Source: Lentisalinibacter orientalis (GTDB lineage Bacteria > Pseudomonadota > Gammaproteobacteria > Steroidobacterales > Woeseiaceae). From it: a stretch of DNA of 64,000 bases. Made by a program: the position numbers and the translations under genes. Below are positions 1-8,131 of the stretch, one piece after another. Location of the stretch: positions 62,001 through 126,000 of the forward strand of contig NZ_JAPDRJ010000005.1 of NCBI RefSeq assembly GCF_040706535.1, in the 5' to 3' direction. Position 1 is the stretch's first letter. Each line of letters starts with the position of its first letter. Below the pieces are notes generated by a model. It was not told the origin of the DNA, ran no database searches, and saw only the letters and a list, made by a program, of their open reading frames with translations.

Positions 1-237
1 GCGGTCACCGATCTCGATCATGTCCGTGCGCACGGTGATCTCCAGTGTCAGCGTCTGCTGGGGTTCGGCGGCGGCCTCGGAAGAGGAACCCGGCAGGTTC
101 AGTTCCAGAACCGCCAGTCGCGAGAACACCGCCGTTATCAGCAGGAACGGCACCAGGATCACCATCAGGTTCATGAACGCGGTGATGTTGAGCTCCGCCG
201 TCTCGATGTGACGCCGGGGCCTGCGGTTGCGGATCAT
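1..237 (-). CDS. exbD: ExbD/TolR-family biopolymer transporter, partial (C-terminus outside window)
   Basis: Only the first 79 codons are in the window. After a basic N-terminus (MIRNRRPRR) comes the typical ExbD signal anchor with the family pattern ELNITAFMNLMVILVPFLL at residues 15-33, then the start of the periplasmic domain. ExbD subunits work with ExbB as a proton-driven stator that energises TonB-like proteins or similar partners. In most ExbD proteins a membrane Asp sits in this helix; here the corresponding position reads FMN, so the usual Asp appears to be Asn. This resembles the secondary ExbD copies of two-ExbD operons. The ATG overlaps the exbB stop (ATGA), so the two are translationally coupled. 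Confidence 0.85.
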   Translation of the reverse strand, partial: MIRNRRPRRHIETAELNITAFMNLMVILVPFLLITAVFSRLAVLELNLPGSSSEAAAEPQQTLTLEITVRTDMIEIGDR

Positions 238-887
238 GCTGCCTCCGCGCCCTTGCCTTCACGCTCGGTAATGGCGTTCAGGAACTTCACCGAGGCCATC
301 TCGAGGCTGTCCACGATCTTGTTCGTCTTGGTCTGCAGCACCGTGTGGATCAGCAGCAGCGGGATGGCCACCATCAGCCCGAAAGCCGTGGTATTCATCG
401 CCACCGAGATGCTGGCCGACAGCATGTCCGCCTTCTCGGCCGGGTTGGCATTCGCCACCGCCGTGAAGGCGCGGATCAGGCCGATGATGGTGCCGAGCAG
501 GCCGAGCAGCGTGGCGATGTTCGCCAGCGTCGCCAGATAGTGGGTGCGCTGCTCGAGTCGCGGCAGCACCTCCATCATGCTCTCCTCCATGGCCTTCTCG
601 ATGTCGTCCCGTCGCCGGGCCGAACGGATGCGGTACAGGCCGTAGGTCAGAATGGTGCCGATGGCGGCCTTGGACTTGCTGGTCAGCTCCACCGCCTTCT
701 GGAAATTGCCGGCCTTGAGATAGGGCACGATCTTGTTCCAGAGCTGACGGTTGGAAGCGCCGGAATAGGTGAGATACAGGTAACGCTCGATGGCGATCGC
801 CATACCGATCGCGAACACGATCAGGATGGGGTACATGAATTCGCCCCCGTCCTGGAAGAAACGCACTATGGCGCCGAACATATCCAT
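234..887 (-). CDS. exbB: MotA/TolQ/ExbB proton channel family protein
   Basis: A 217-residue inner membrane protein with three predicted membrane helices at about 17-36, 118-140 and 163-186. The conserved channel signature LGLLGTIIGLIRAF is in the second helix, and NTTAFGLMVAIPLLLIH in the third. Length and topology match ExbB/TolQ. It would form the pentameric ion channel around ExbD. It is the penultimate visible gene of a seven- to eight-gene minus-strand operon with large TPR proteins and is coupled to exbD by a 4-base overlap. The partner it energises cannot be told from the window; a TonB gene may lie beyond position 1. Confidence 0.93.
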   Translation of the reverse strand: MDMFGAIVRFFQDGGEFMYPILIVFAIGMAIAIERYLYLTYSGASNRQLWNKIVPYLKAGNFQKAVELTSKSKAAIGTILTYGLYRIRSARRRDDIEKAMEESMMEVLPRLEQRTHYLATLANIATLLGLLGTIIGLIRAFTAVANANPAEKADMLSASISVAMNTTAFGLMVAIPLLLIHTVLQTKTNKIVDSLEMASVKFLNAITEREGKGAEAA

Positions 888-913
888 TTGATTGCTCCTC
901 TAATAATCAAACG

Positions 914-1342
914 TCATTGCGAACTGCCGGCATCGCTGCCGGACTCGGCGCCGGCCTCCGGGCCGGCATAAAGGTTCTGGTAGTAGTCCACCTGGCGGAC
1001 GAAGACCTCCCGGTCCACGGGCGCGAGCACCTCGTCCAGCAGGCTGTTCACCGGGCGGCCGACCAGGTCGCCGAGGTCGGATGCCTTCCAGGGCACGATG
1101 TAGAGCACCTTCGGCAGCTCCCGGTTGCCCGTGATCTCGGTGCGATCCAGGTCCAGCTCGTCCATCACGCGAGCCTCGCCGCGGACGGGCGGCGCCGGGG
1201 TCTCGGCCGACAGCGCCGCACCCGAAACGGCCGGCTCCACCGCATCCCGCTCGTCGCTCTCTTCCGCGCCGAGGGGAGCGAGTGCGGGGGCGGCCAGCAG
1301 AAACAGCACCGGCAGCAGGCGCATCGCGGGCGCGCAGCGCAT
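914..1342 (-). CDS. small secreted protein of the ExbB/TPR operon, function unknown
   Basis: A 142-residue protein starting at ATG 1342, which overlaps the stop of the upstream TPR lipoprotein gene (ATGA), so translation is probably coupled. Residues 1-26 form a signal peptide (hydrophobic core LLPVLFLLAAPALAPLGA). The middle is acidic and Pro/Ala-rich. The C-terminal part has the most conserved look, with DRTEITGNRELPKVLYIVPW around residues 65-85, then a Ser/Gly-rich tail. I cannot assign a domain. Position between the TPR proteins and ExbB suggests a periplasmic accessory of the same machine. Confidence 0.8.
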   Translation of the reverse strand: MRCAPAMRLLPVLFLLAAPALAPLGAEESDERDAVEPAVSGAALSAETPAPPVRGEARVMDELDLDRTEITGNRELPKVLYIVPWKASDLGDLVGRPVNSLLDEVLAPVDREVFVRQVDYYQNLYAGPEAGAESGSDAGSSQ

Positions 1343-2007
1343 CAGTCCGCCCTCGCCGACTGGGTCTCGATGCCGAGACGCCGCCTGATATCCACTATCC
1401 ACATCGCCACCCTGTCGTCGCCTCCGCTGGTGAGTGCCTGGTATTGCTCGTAGTGGGTCAGCGCCGTTTCCGGGCTGCCCAGATACAGGTCGTTGAGCAC
1501 GCCGAGGTTGAAGTGTGCCAACGGGTACTCGGGATCCGCTGTGACGGCCTTCAAATAAGCGGCTTCCGCCTCATTGAAGCGTCCGGCCTCCCGGTGCATG
1601 ACGCCGAGCTGATTCAGGGCCGGCGCATAGCCCTCGTCGAGACCCAGCGCCCGGTCGAGAGCGGCCTTCGCCTCGTCGGGCCGGTCGTCGCGGCGGTAGA
1701 CGATGGCAAGGTTCGTCCAGGCGCCCGGGTAGGCCGGATTGGCGTCGACGAAGCGGCTCAGCAGCGCCTCTGCACCTTCCAGATCCCCGGCCTCCAGCAG
1801 CGCCACGGCCTTGCCGTAATCGGCCCGGACCCCCGGGGCGACCGCGCCCTCCGGATCCGCCGGCCCCTCGTCGGCCACGGTCTTCCCGCCGCCGGTGCTG
1901 GCGCAGCCGGCCGCCAGCGCCGCCATGGCCACCATGCCGGCCAGCAGCGCCAGGCGCGGCCAGCGGCGGCGGACGGCACCCGCCTCAGTAAAGGCCCGGT
2001 AACGCAT
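1342..2007 (-). CDS. TPR-repeat lipoprotein
   Basis: About 221 residues from ATG 2007; an in-frame ATG at 2031 would add MRKRRRRK. A lipoprotein signal peptide ends in a clear lipobox (LAAGC). Three to four tetratricopeptide-like helical pairs follow (for example ALDRALGLDEGYAPALNQLG and AEAAYLKAVTADPEYPLAHF), so it is most likely a membrane-tethered protein interaction scaffold in the periplasm. The start lies inside the end of the upstream 933-residue TPR gene, and its stop overlaps the next gene, so it is an internal part of the operon. Confidence 0.85.
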   Translation of the reverse strand: MRYRAFTEAGAVRRRWPRLALLAGMVAMAALAAGCASTGGGKTVADEGPADPEGAVAPGVRADYGKAVALLEAGDLEGAEALLSRFVDANPAYPGAWTNLAIVYRRDDRPDEAKAALDRALGLDEGYAPALNQLGVMHREAGRFNEAEAAYLKAVTADPEYPLAHFNLGVLNDLYLGSPETALTHYEQYQALTSGGDDRVAMWIVDIRRRLGIETQSARAD

Positions 2008-4786
2008 CTTCCGTCTTCTCCGCTTTCGCATAACGCGCCGGCATCAGCGCCGCCAGCTCCTCGAAGCTGCGGCGCACCCATTCGTCGTACACGCCTTCGT
2101 TGGCGCGAGCGGCGTTGACCTCGTGCAGCTCGATGGACTTCTCCTCGAACGGGAACGCCTGCTCCTCCAGCAGGATCTCGTATTGCTCGAGTTCGAGTTC
2201 GTCCAGGCCCGCCGGCCGCTCGGAATCGATCAGATCCTTGCTGAATCGGTGGTAGACCTCCGCGATGCGGAAGGTCGCCGCGGTCGTCACTTCGGCGACG
2301 CCGTAATCGGCCGCCCTGCCATAGGCGGCCAGCAGCTCTTCCATCATGGCCTTCTTGGCCGCCAGGCTCTCCTTCAGGGGATGGCTCAGGGGCACGGCGG
2401 CGAAGGAGCGGCGCTTCGGCTCGGCGAGTTCCAGCGAAGCCTTCGCCGCCAGGAACTTCGTGCGCTCGGTGCGCGCATCACCGGCGCTGGCGTCCGCGCT
2501 GACAATGGCCTCCAGCCAGCGCTGCCGGGCGCCCGCATCGCCGGCTTCCCGGGCCAGGTCGGCCAGACGCTGGCGCGCCTCCACCGCCTCGGCCACCGGC
2601 GCGGGGAAGCGCGCCACGATATCCTCGAGCACGGCGCGCTCGTCGGCGACGTTGCCGGTCTCCTGGTAGAGATCGGCAGCCTGCCACAGAGCCTCGCGCT
2701 GCAGCTGCGGCGCCGTCGAGCCCGCCACGGCGATGCGGCGGAACTCGCTCGCCGCCCGGCCCTTGCGCCCCGACTCCATGTAGACGACGGCGAGCCGCCG
2801 GGTCACCTCGTCGGCGCGCTCGCTGTCGGGATAATCCAGGCGGAAGGTCTCCAGGACGGCGGCCGCCCGGTCCCAGGCCTGCATCGCGATCAGCACGGCG
2901 GCCGCATCGTATTCCGCCGTCTCCCGGATCGAAGCGGCAGGCACGACGGTGCCGACGCGCAGGAAGTGCCCGACGGCTGCCTCCTGCTCGCCCGCCTCCC
3001 GGGCGATCTCGCCCTGCTTGTAGATGGACGAGGCGATGCGCTGGCGTATCTCCGCCACGGCCTCGGCATCCTGCGGGTCGGTGCGCGCCCGGAGCTCCAG
3101 ATAGGCGCTCTCCGCCTCGCCATAGCGGCCCAGGTCGAAGCGGGAGTGGGCCATCACGCGCCAGGCCGTCTCCTCGAGCGCGGGGTCGACCGGCGGCATC
3201 TTCGTCACCACGTCGCCGGCCACGGCGATGGCCTCCTCGAAGCGGCCCTGGCCGAACAGGTCTTCGGCGACGGTGGTCAGTACCGCGCCGGTCTCGGGAT
3301 GGGCCGGGAAGGTATCGGCGAAGCGCAGTGCGCTCTCGAGGTAGCGCTCGTGCCAGGCCGTGCGGGCTTCCGTCTGCAGGGACTCCTCGTGGCGGCGATA
3401 GGCCAGCAGCGCGGCATAACCGGCTTCGGCCGCCTGGTCGTGGAAGGCATAACCGTAGGCGGTCGCCTCGTAGGCGTCGGTGGCGGCCTGATAGTCGCCG
3501 CTCTCGTACAGGATCTCCGCCAGCAGGAAGTGGGTCTTCGCCGAGTCCTCCTCGCCGGGGAAGAAATCCAGGTGCTTGCGGTACCAGCGCGCCGCCCGCT
3601 GGTAGTCCGCGGTCTCGCCCTCTTCCTGGGCGCGGGCGTGATAGTACTGCGCCAGATCCGTGATGCTCGATTTGACGTGGCCCACCACGGCCTCGTGCCC
3701 GGCCCGCTCGCGCTCCGCCCACCACGGCGTATCCATGCCGTAGCGCTCGACGAACTCCTCCTTGGCTTCCAGCACCAGCGTGGGGAAACCGCCGTCCCCG
3801 TAGGCATCCACGACGCGCACCAGCAGGTGGGGCGCGCGGTCATGCAGAGCGTCGCGCTCGACGAAAGCCCGGTAGGTGGCCGCGGCGTCGTCGTAGCGCT
3901 CCTTCTCCAGGTAGAGGTCGCCCAGGTTCTCGTAGATCGCATACGTGTAGTGCGGCGCCTCGTGCTCGTCCAGGTAGGCATCGATGCTCTTCGCGCCTTC
4001 CAGGTAGGAGAACGTGATGGAGAGGACGCGGAAGGTATCGGCCACCAGTTCGCGCTCGGCGCGGCTCAGCCCGTCCAGCATGGCCTCCCGGTCCGCCGCG
4101 CCGGGTGCCACCTTCAGGTCCAGCAGGCCGAAGAACGGCTCCAGGCTCTCTTCGTGCAGCGCCAGCTTGAAGCGGCTCCAGCCGAGCTTGTACAGCGCCT
4201 GCTGGTAGAACCCGGTGTCCGTGCCGGCGGCCGCCAGGATGCGGTAGGCCTCCTCGGCTTCCGCGTAGCGCTTCAGAGAGAACAGCATCTCGCCGCGGCG
4301 GAACCGGGCCTCGTGCAGGTGCGCGGTGTCGGGCCATTCGGTCACGAGTTCGTCCAGCACGACCAGCGCCTCCTCCTGGCGGCCGGCGCTCTCGTAGGCG
4401 CGCGCGAGCTGGTAGAGCACCAGGTCGTTGCGGGCATAGTCGGGATAGGTCTCAAGCAGCTTGCCGTACAGCTCGATGGCATTGTCGTAGCCCAGCCGCT
4501 CGATGGCCTCGGCATTCGCGGCCAGCTCGGCGGCCTCGGTGGCCTCCAGCTCGAGATCGGCCAGCCGGCGCATGGCCTCGGCCTTCAGCGGATCGTCGTC
4601 GGCGAGTTCGAGGAAGCGCCGGTAGTTCTCCCGGGCCAGGCGGTTGCTGCCCGGGATGGGCCCGGCAGGCTCCACCTCCACTCGTTGCTCCTCGAGGCTG
4701 CCGATGGTCTCCTCGCCCGACGGCTCGTCGCCGCCGAACGGCCAGAGCCAGCTCAGCGCGATCAGGCTGATGGCCGCGCCGTTCAC
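1985..4786 (-). CDS. very large periplasmic TPR protein (933 aa)
   Basis: 933 residues starting at an ATG that overlaps the preceding gene's stop (ATGA at 4783-4786). A short hydrophobic N-terminus (AAISLIALSWLWPF) may be a signal or anchor. Almost all the rest is tetratricopeptide-like repeats of the Tol-Pal/YbgF kind (for example DNAIELYGKLLETYPDYARN, SDYAAAATDAY-type units, IVARFPAPVAEAVEARQRLA). It should form a long alpha-solenoid scaffold. No enzymatic motif is visible. Together with the neighbouring 615-residue protein it makes up most of the operon's coding capacity, suggesting an extended periplasmic assembly connected to ExbB/ExbD. Confidence 0.88.
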   Translation of the reverse strand: MNGAAISLIALSWLWPFGGDEPSGEETIGSLEEQRVEVEPAGPIPGSNRLARENYRRFLELADDDPLKAEAMRRLADLELEATEAAELAANAEAIERLGYDNAIELYGKLLETYPDYARNDLVLYQLARAYESAGRQEEALVVLDELVTEWPDTAHLHEARFRRGEMLFSLKRYAEAEEAYRILAAAGTDTGFYQQALYKLGWSRFKLALHEESLEPFFGLLDLKVAPGAADREAMLDGLSRAERELVADTFRVLSITFSYLEGAKSIDAYLDEHEAPHYTYAIYENLGDLYLEKERYDDAAATYRAFVERDALHDRAPHLLVRVVDAYGDGGFPTLVLEAKEEFVERYGMDTPWWAERERAGHEAVVGHVKSSITDLAQYYHARAQEEGETADYQRAARWYRKHLDFFPGEEDSAKTHFLLAEILYESGDYQAATDAYEATAYGYAFHDQAAEAGYAALLAYRRHEESLQTEARTAWHERYLESALRFADTFPAHPETGAVLTTVAEDLFGQGRFEEAIAVAGDVVTKMPPVDPALEETAWRVMAHSRFDLGRYGEAESAYLELRARTDPQDAEAVAEIRQRIASSIYKQGEIAREAGEQEAAVGHFLRVGTVVPAASIRETAEYDAAAVLIAMQAWDRAAAVLETFRLDYPDSERADEVTRRLAVVYMESGRKGRAASEFRRIAVAGSTAPQLQREALWQAADLYQETGNVADERAVLEDIVARFPAPVAEAVEARQRLADLAREAGDAGARQRWLEAIVSADASAGDARTERTKFLAAKASLELAEPKRRSFAAVPLSHPLKESLAAKKAMMEELLAAYGRAADYGVAEVTTAATFRIAEVYHRFSKDLIDSERPAGLDELELEQYEILLEEQAFPFEEKSIELHEVNAARANEGVYDEWVRRSFEELAALMPARYAKAEKTEDALPGLY

Positions 4787-6630
4787 GGCGTCTCCCTCAG
4801 CTGGGCGGCGCGATCGTAGATGGAGGCGAGCGCGAAGCGCGCCTGCACCGTATAGGTGGCCATGCGGCCCTTCTGCGCCTCCAGCTCACGCACCGAGATG
4901 CGCCTGAGGTAGGCCTCCTGACGATCGGCGAGATCGGCCAGGCGGGCCAGCAGGGCATCGATACGCGGTGACAGACTGTCGATGCGCGACTGGAAGCCGG
5001 CCAGAGTCTCCGGCCCCTCGACGCGGGCCTGCTCGACGTTCTGGCGCGAACGCCGGCCCTCGGCCAGCGCACGCTCCAGGTCGCGCAGATTCTTGCGCTG
5101 ACGCCAGACGCGCGCCTTGAAATGCTTGTCCAGATCCCACGCCAGCACCCCCCGCATCAGGCGCAGCTTCGCGGCGGCGTCCTGTGCCTCCGGCAGGTCC
5201 GCCTCGAGCACGGGGTCGGCCGACAGCGTCCGCACCTCCTCCCAGAGGCTGTGCTCACGGGGGGTCGCCAGGGCCAGCGTGTCGCGCTCCTGCACGATGC
5301 GATTCAGGCGGGACTCGAATTCCCGGCGGCGCTGATCGATCGCCTCCAGGTCGGCGTCGGCAAGCGCCTGCTCCACCCGGGGCAGGCGGCTGGCATAGGC
5401 GAGCCGGCGGGTCTCCAGCATGTGGTCGAACACGCCGACGCTGTCCCTCCAGTCCAGCAGGTTGCGCTGCAGGAAGCGAAGGTCGCGGTAGTTCTTCAGC
5501 GCTTCCTGGAACTCGTGGCTCGCGAGCAGATGCAGCAGGTAGCGGTTCTCGGTGGTCGCCGGCAGTTCGTCGAGCTGCCAGTACCAGCCCATCTGGTCGC
5601 CGGGGTCGGCGGCCAGCAGCGTGTCGATCATCTCGCCCCGGCGGATGCGTTCGATGGCGCCGTCGATGCGCGACGACTCGGCCTCGAAGGCGTCGATGGC
5701 CCCCAGGTAGTGCTCCGCGGCCCGGGCGTTGGCGCCCAGCATGCCATAGGCATAGGGCACGGCCAGCAGCGATTCCTGCACGGCCGGATCCAGCAGGTTG
5801 CGGGAACGGAGCTCCAGCCACGGCACCAGCGCACGCTCGAATTCCGCATCCGCCGAATCGGCCCACCCCGTGCCCAGCAGCGCCTTGTTCGAGAACGGCC
5901 CCTGCAACCGCACCCGCTCGAGCACCGGCCGCGAGGCCTCCGGGCGCTCTTCCTGGAGATAGCTGTAGCCCAGCGCGACGTTCGCCTTGTCCCGCAGGCT
6001 CTTCATCTCCTCGCTGTCGGCCCGGATGCGCCCGACCTCGTCGAGCAGCGCGGCGCCCTCCTCCAGCCGACCGTTGCGGACCAGCGCCACGCCGAGGTTG
6101 TAGCGGGCATAGGTCAGCCAGTCGCCGGGTCCGCGCCAGTCAGAGAGGTTGTCGATGGCTTCCTGGTAGCGTTCCTGGCCCATCAGCACCTGCGCGGCCA
6201 GCATGCGGCGCTCGGCCTCGAGCTCGTCCGGCAGCGCGTCACGGATCTCCGCAAGGGCCAGTTCGGCGTCCCGGTGATAGCCCCGCTGGAACCGGATCTT
6301 GGCCAGGAAGAACCAGGTCCGGTCCCGGATCGACGGATCGGTGCTCGCGGCAAGCAGGCGCTCGAAGATGAGCGACGCCTCCTCGTGCTGGCCGTAGGAG
6401 AGGTAGAGCCCCCCGCGCAACAGCTCTGCCTCGGCGGCGTGATCCGCCACCAGCCCGCGCTCCTCCGCGGCGGTCAGATGCACCAGCGCGGTGAAATAGT
6501 CCCGCTGATAGAAATGGAAAAGGACCTCGCCGTAATGCGGGTCCTCCACGGTGACCGGTCCCTGCTCTGCCACGGCGGCCGCCGGCAGCAACAGGGCCGC
6601 CGCGGCGGCCAGGAATTTTCGCCCGGCCAC
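4783..6630 (-). CDS. large TPR/coiled-coil periplasmic protein (615 aa)
   Basis: I place the start at GTG 6630, eight bases after the upstream stop, because it opens a good signal peptide (VAGRKFLAAAAALLLPAAAVAEQ, about 22 residues); the longer frame upstream overlaps the previous gene. Residues from about 25 to 330 are TPR-like (ALVHLTAAEERGLVADHAAE, EEASLIFERLLAASTDPSIR). The C-terminal 250 residues are charged and helical with coiled-coil character (RDLERALAEGRRSRQNVEQ, IDALLARLADLADRQEAYL). Function is unknown. It is coupled to the 933-residue TPR gene by an ATGA overlap. Confidence 0.85.
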   Translation of the reverse strand: MAGRKFLAAAAALLLPAAAVAEQGPVTVEDPHYGEVLFHFYQRDYFTALVHLTAAEERGLVADHAAEAELLRGGLYLSYGQHEEASLIFERLLAASTDPSIRDRTWFFLAKIRFQRGYHRDAELALAEIRDALPDELEAERRMLAAQVLMGQERYQEAIDNLSDWRGPGDWLTYARYNLGVALVRNGRLEEGAALLDEVGRIRADSEEMKSLRDKANVALGYSYLQEERPEASRPVLERVRLQGPFSNKALLGTGWADSADAEFERALVPWLELRSRNLLDPAVQESLLAVPYAYGMLGANARAAEHYLGAIDAFEAESSRIDGAIERIRRGEMIDTLLAADPGDQMGWYWQLDELPATTENRYLLHLLASHEFQEALKNYRDLRFLQRNLLDWRDSVGVFDHMLETRRLAYASRLPRVEQALADADLEAIDQRRREFESRLNRIVQERDTLALATPREHSLWEEVRTLSADPVLEADLPEAQDAAAKLRLMRGVLAWDLDKHFKARVWRQRKNLRDLERALAEGRRSRQNVEQARVEGPETLAGFQSRIDSLSPRIDALLARLADLADRQEAYLRRISVRELEAQKGRMATYTVQARFALASIYDRAAQLRETP

Positions 6631-6637
6631 CAAATCC

Positions 6638-7183
6638 CTACTCCCACTCGGTGACGACGAACTCGGGCTGCTGCTTGTGCTTGCGGTCCGAGATCTTGAG
6701 TTCCATGTACTTGGCGCCGATGCCTTTCTCGAAGACGAGATCCGCGCCGCGTCGGTAATCCCGGCCATGGGGACCCTTGCCGCTGAAGAAAGCCACCAGC
6801 TCGTGCTCGCCCACCTTGAGGTTACCCACGTGGATGCGGTGCACCCCGCCCCGGCGCAGCGCCTCGGCCTCGCGCTCGGTGTATAGATAGTTGGCGACCT
6901 CCTTGCCGTTGACCTCGAGGCTCACCGACTCCACGTCGAAGAAGGTGCCGACGTCGAGAGAAACGAACATCGCCACCTGGGAGTTGGCCGGGAACAGGAG
7001 GTCCTCCTCCAGCAGGAAGAGTTCCCGATTGAGATTCAGCACCTCTTTCTTCAGCGACTGGACCTGCTGGTCGAGGCTGCGGAATTCCTGCTCGTCGCCG
7101 GTGTCGGCGGCATCGGCGGAAAGCACATGGGCGTTGATCCCGGTGATCACCAGCAGCAGCAGGGGGAAAAGCAATCGTCTCAC
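6638..7183 (-). CDS. conserved-looking periplasmic protein with coiled coil and beta domain
   Basis: 181 residues. A signal peptide occupies residues 1-23 (LLFPLLLLVITGINAHVLSA). Residues 32-62 form a short coiled coil (QQVQSLKKEVLNLNRELFLL). The rest looks like an Ig-like beta sandwich: DVESVSLEVNGKEVANYLY, then HRIHVGNLKVGEHELVAFFS. I do not recognise a named family. It precedes the two giant TPR genes in the operon with a gap of 7 bases to the next start, so it is likely another periplasmic subunit of that system. Confidence 0.82.
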   Translation of the reverse strand: MRRLLFPLLLLVITGINAHVLSADAADTGDEQEFRSLDQQVQSLKKEVLNLNRELFLLEEDLLFPANSQVAMFVSLDVGTFFDVESVSLEVNGKEVANYLYTEREAEALRRGGVHRIHVGNLKVGEHELVAFFSGKGPHGRDYRRGADLVFEKGIGAKYMELKISDRKHKQQPEFVVTEWE

Positions 7184-7235
7184 TGTCCTGTCTCCGGGCG
7201 CCGCGGCGCCTGTTCGCGACCGGTTCCGTGCGCCG

Positions 7236-7742
7236 TCATTCGCGCAGCAGCGTGCGGACCTGGTCCAGGTAATACTCTTCGTAGCCGGGCTTGTAGCCGT
7301 AGTGCGTGTAGCGGACCACGCCTTCGCGATCGAGGATCACGGTGACCGGCATCGCCTCCACCCGGTACAGCTCGCTCACTTCCTTGCGGTCATCGAACAG
7401 CACCGGGAAGCTGATGCCGAGTTCCTCGGCCATCTCCATGGCACGGCGCGGGTCGTCGTCGATATTCACGCCGAGCAGCTGGAAACCCACCCGCTCGTAG
7501 CGGTCGTAGAGTTCGTCGAGCAGCGGCATCTCCTGGCGGCACGGTCCGCACCAGGTGGCCCAGAAGTTGATCATGACGACCTCGCCCCGGTACTCGGAGA
7601 GGCGCAGGTTCTCGCCGTCCAGGCTCGTCAGGGCGAAGTCGGGCGCCTGCTGGCCGTCGAGCGCGCCCTTGCTGGCCAGTGCCGGTGTCGCGGCGAACGC
7701 CACGAGCAGCAGGGCAGCCAAAGATCTCCTTATCTCCATCAC
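7236..7742 (-). CDS. TlpA/ResA-like thioredoxin-fold protein
   Basis: 168 residues with a signal peptide (residues 2-23, ending ALAS) and a full TlpA/AhpC-TSA fold. The redox motif WATWCGPCRQE is intact, the cis-Pro loop is VEAMPVTVILD, and the chain ends near residue 168 as in ResA/TlpA proteins. Such proteins reduce disulphides in the periplasm, often on cytochrome c apoproteins or on envelope proteins. It is the first gene of the minus-strand run and lies 52 bases upstream of the next gene, so it may be the operon's first cistron. ATG 7739 is an equally possible start. An unusual leader precedes it (see repeats and CRP-like site). Confidence 0.92.
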   Translation of the reverse strand: MMEIRRSLAALLLVAFAATPALASKGALDGQQAPDFALTSLDGENLRLSEYRGEVVMINFWATWCGPCRQEMPLLDELYDRYERVGFQLLGVNIDDDPRRAMEMAEELGISFPVLFDDRKEVSELYRVEAMPVTVILDREGVVRYTHYGYKPGYEEYYLDQVRTLLRE

Positions 7743-7754
7743 GGACTCCTCACT

Positions 7755-7832
7755 GGTTGCACGGGCGACGACCCGTACGGATTACACGGGCGGCAGGCCC
7801 GCACGAATCACACGGGCGACGGGCCCGTCGGC
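7755..7832. repeat. three tandem imperfect 26-bp repeats with internal dyads
   Basis: Units 7755-7780, 7781-7806 and 7807-7832 share the core acacgggcgrc...gcccgt. Each contains its own inverted repeat (acgggc facing gcccgt), so each can fold as a small hairpin or serve as a dyad operator. They lie directly upstream of the tlpA-like start codon and, if the promoter proposed here is right, within its transcribed leader. Confidence 0.75.
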
Positions 7833-7871
7833 GACCGGACATAATGGTCGCAGCGCTTGCACGTAAACGGC

Positions 7872-7887
7872 CGTGATGCCTGTCACA
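7872..7887 (-). promoter_or_regulatory. CRP-like binding site upstream of tlpA-like gene
   Basis: On the minus strand the sequence reads TGTGA-CAGGCA-TCACG, matching nine of ten conserved bases of the CRP/Vfr consensus TGTGA-N6-TCACA. Its centre (about 7879.5) is roughly 36 bases upstream of a candidate -10 (CATTAT, 7846-7841), close to a class II geometry. This is a pattern match only. Confidence 0.4.
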
Positions 7888-8108
7888 GTACCGTCAGGCC
7901 TGGCTCGGGCCGGTCGACGGGCACGGGTGTGACGGGCAGCGACGGCCGCCGCACCGATCTGTAGCAAATGGCGTGCCAGCCGCGGCGGGGCGCGGTTTAT
8001 CAGGGACTTAGCAGCGGGGTGGCGCCGGGCGGGAGGCGCCGGTGTCGGCAACAGCGGACAGGCCCGGGCGGCTGCCCGGTAATGCACTGAAATTCAGCGA
8101 TTTTTGCT

Positions 8109-8124
8109 GTCGCCGAAAGGCGAC
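8109..8124. terminator. GAAA-loop hairpin near the end of apbE
   Basis: gtcgcc / gaaa / ggcgac is a 6-bp stem with a tetraloop eight bases beyond the apbE stop. There is no T-tract in the direction of apbE transcription, so a terminator role is weak. Confidence 0.25.
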
Positions 8125-8131
8125 GCCCGTG

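Larger units (their letters stand above)
7743..8131. other. 389-base non-coding region between tlpA-like gene and apbE
   Basis: The only gene-free stretch above 300 bases. It holds three tandem 26-bp repeats (7755-7832), a CRP-like site (7872-7887), a possible minus-strand -10 (7841-7846) and a short GAAA-loop hairpin (8109-8124) next to the end of apbE. I see no convincing reading frame or tRNA in it. Confidence 0.7.

Noticed and set aside
2123..4819. Long plus-strand open frame opposite the 933-residue TPR gene
   Set aside because: High-GC antisense frame; the residues are Arg/Gly/Leu/His-rich without any domain, and the TPR protein on the other strand is clear.
7755..7832. CRISPR-like repeats
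   Set aside because: The 26-bp units are directly adjacent without unique spacers, and no cas genes are present.
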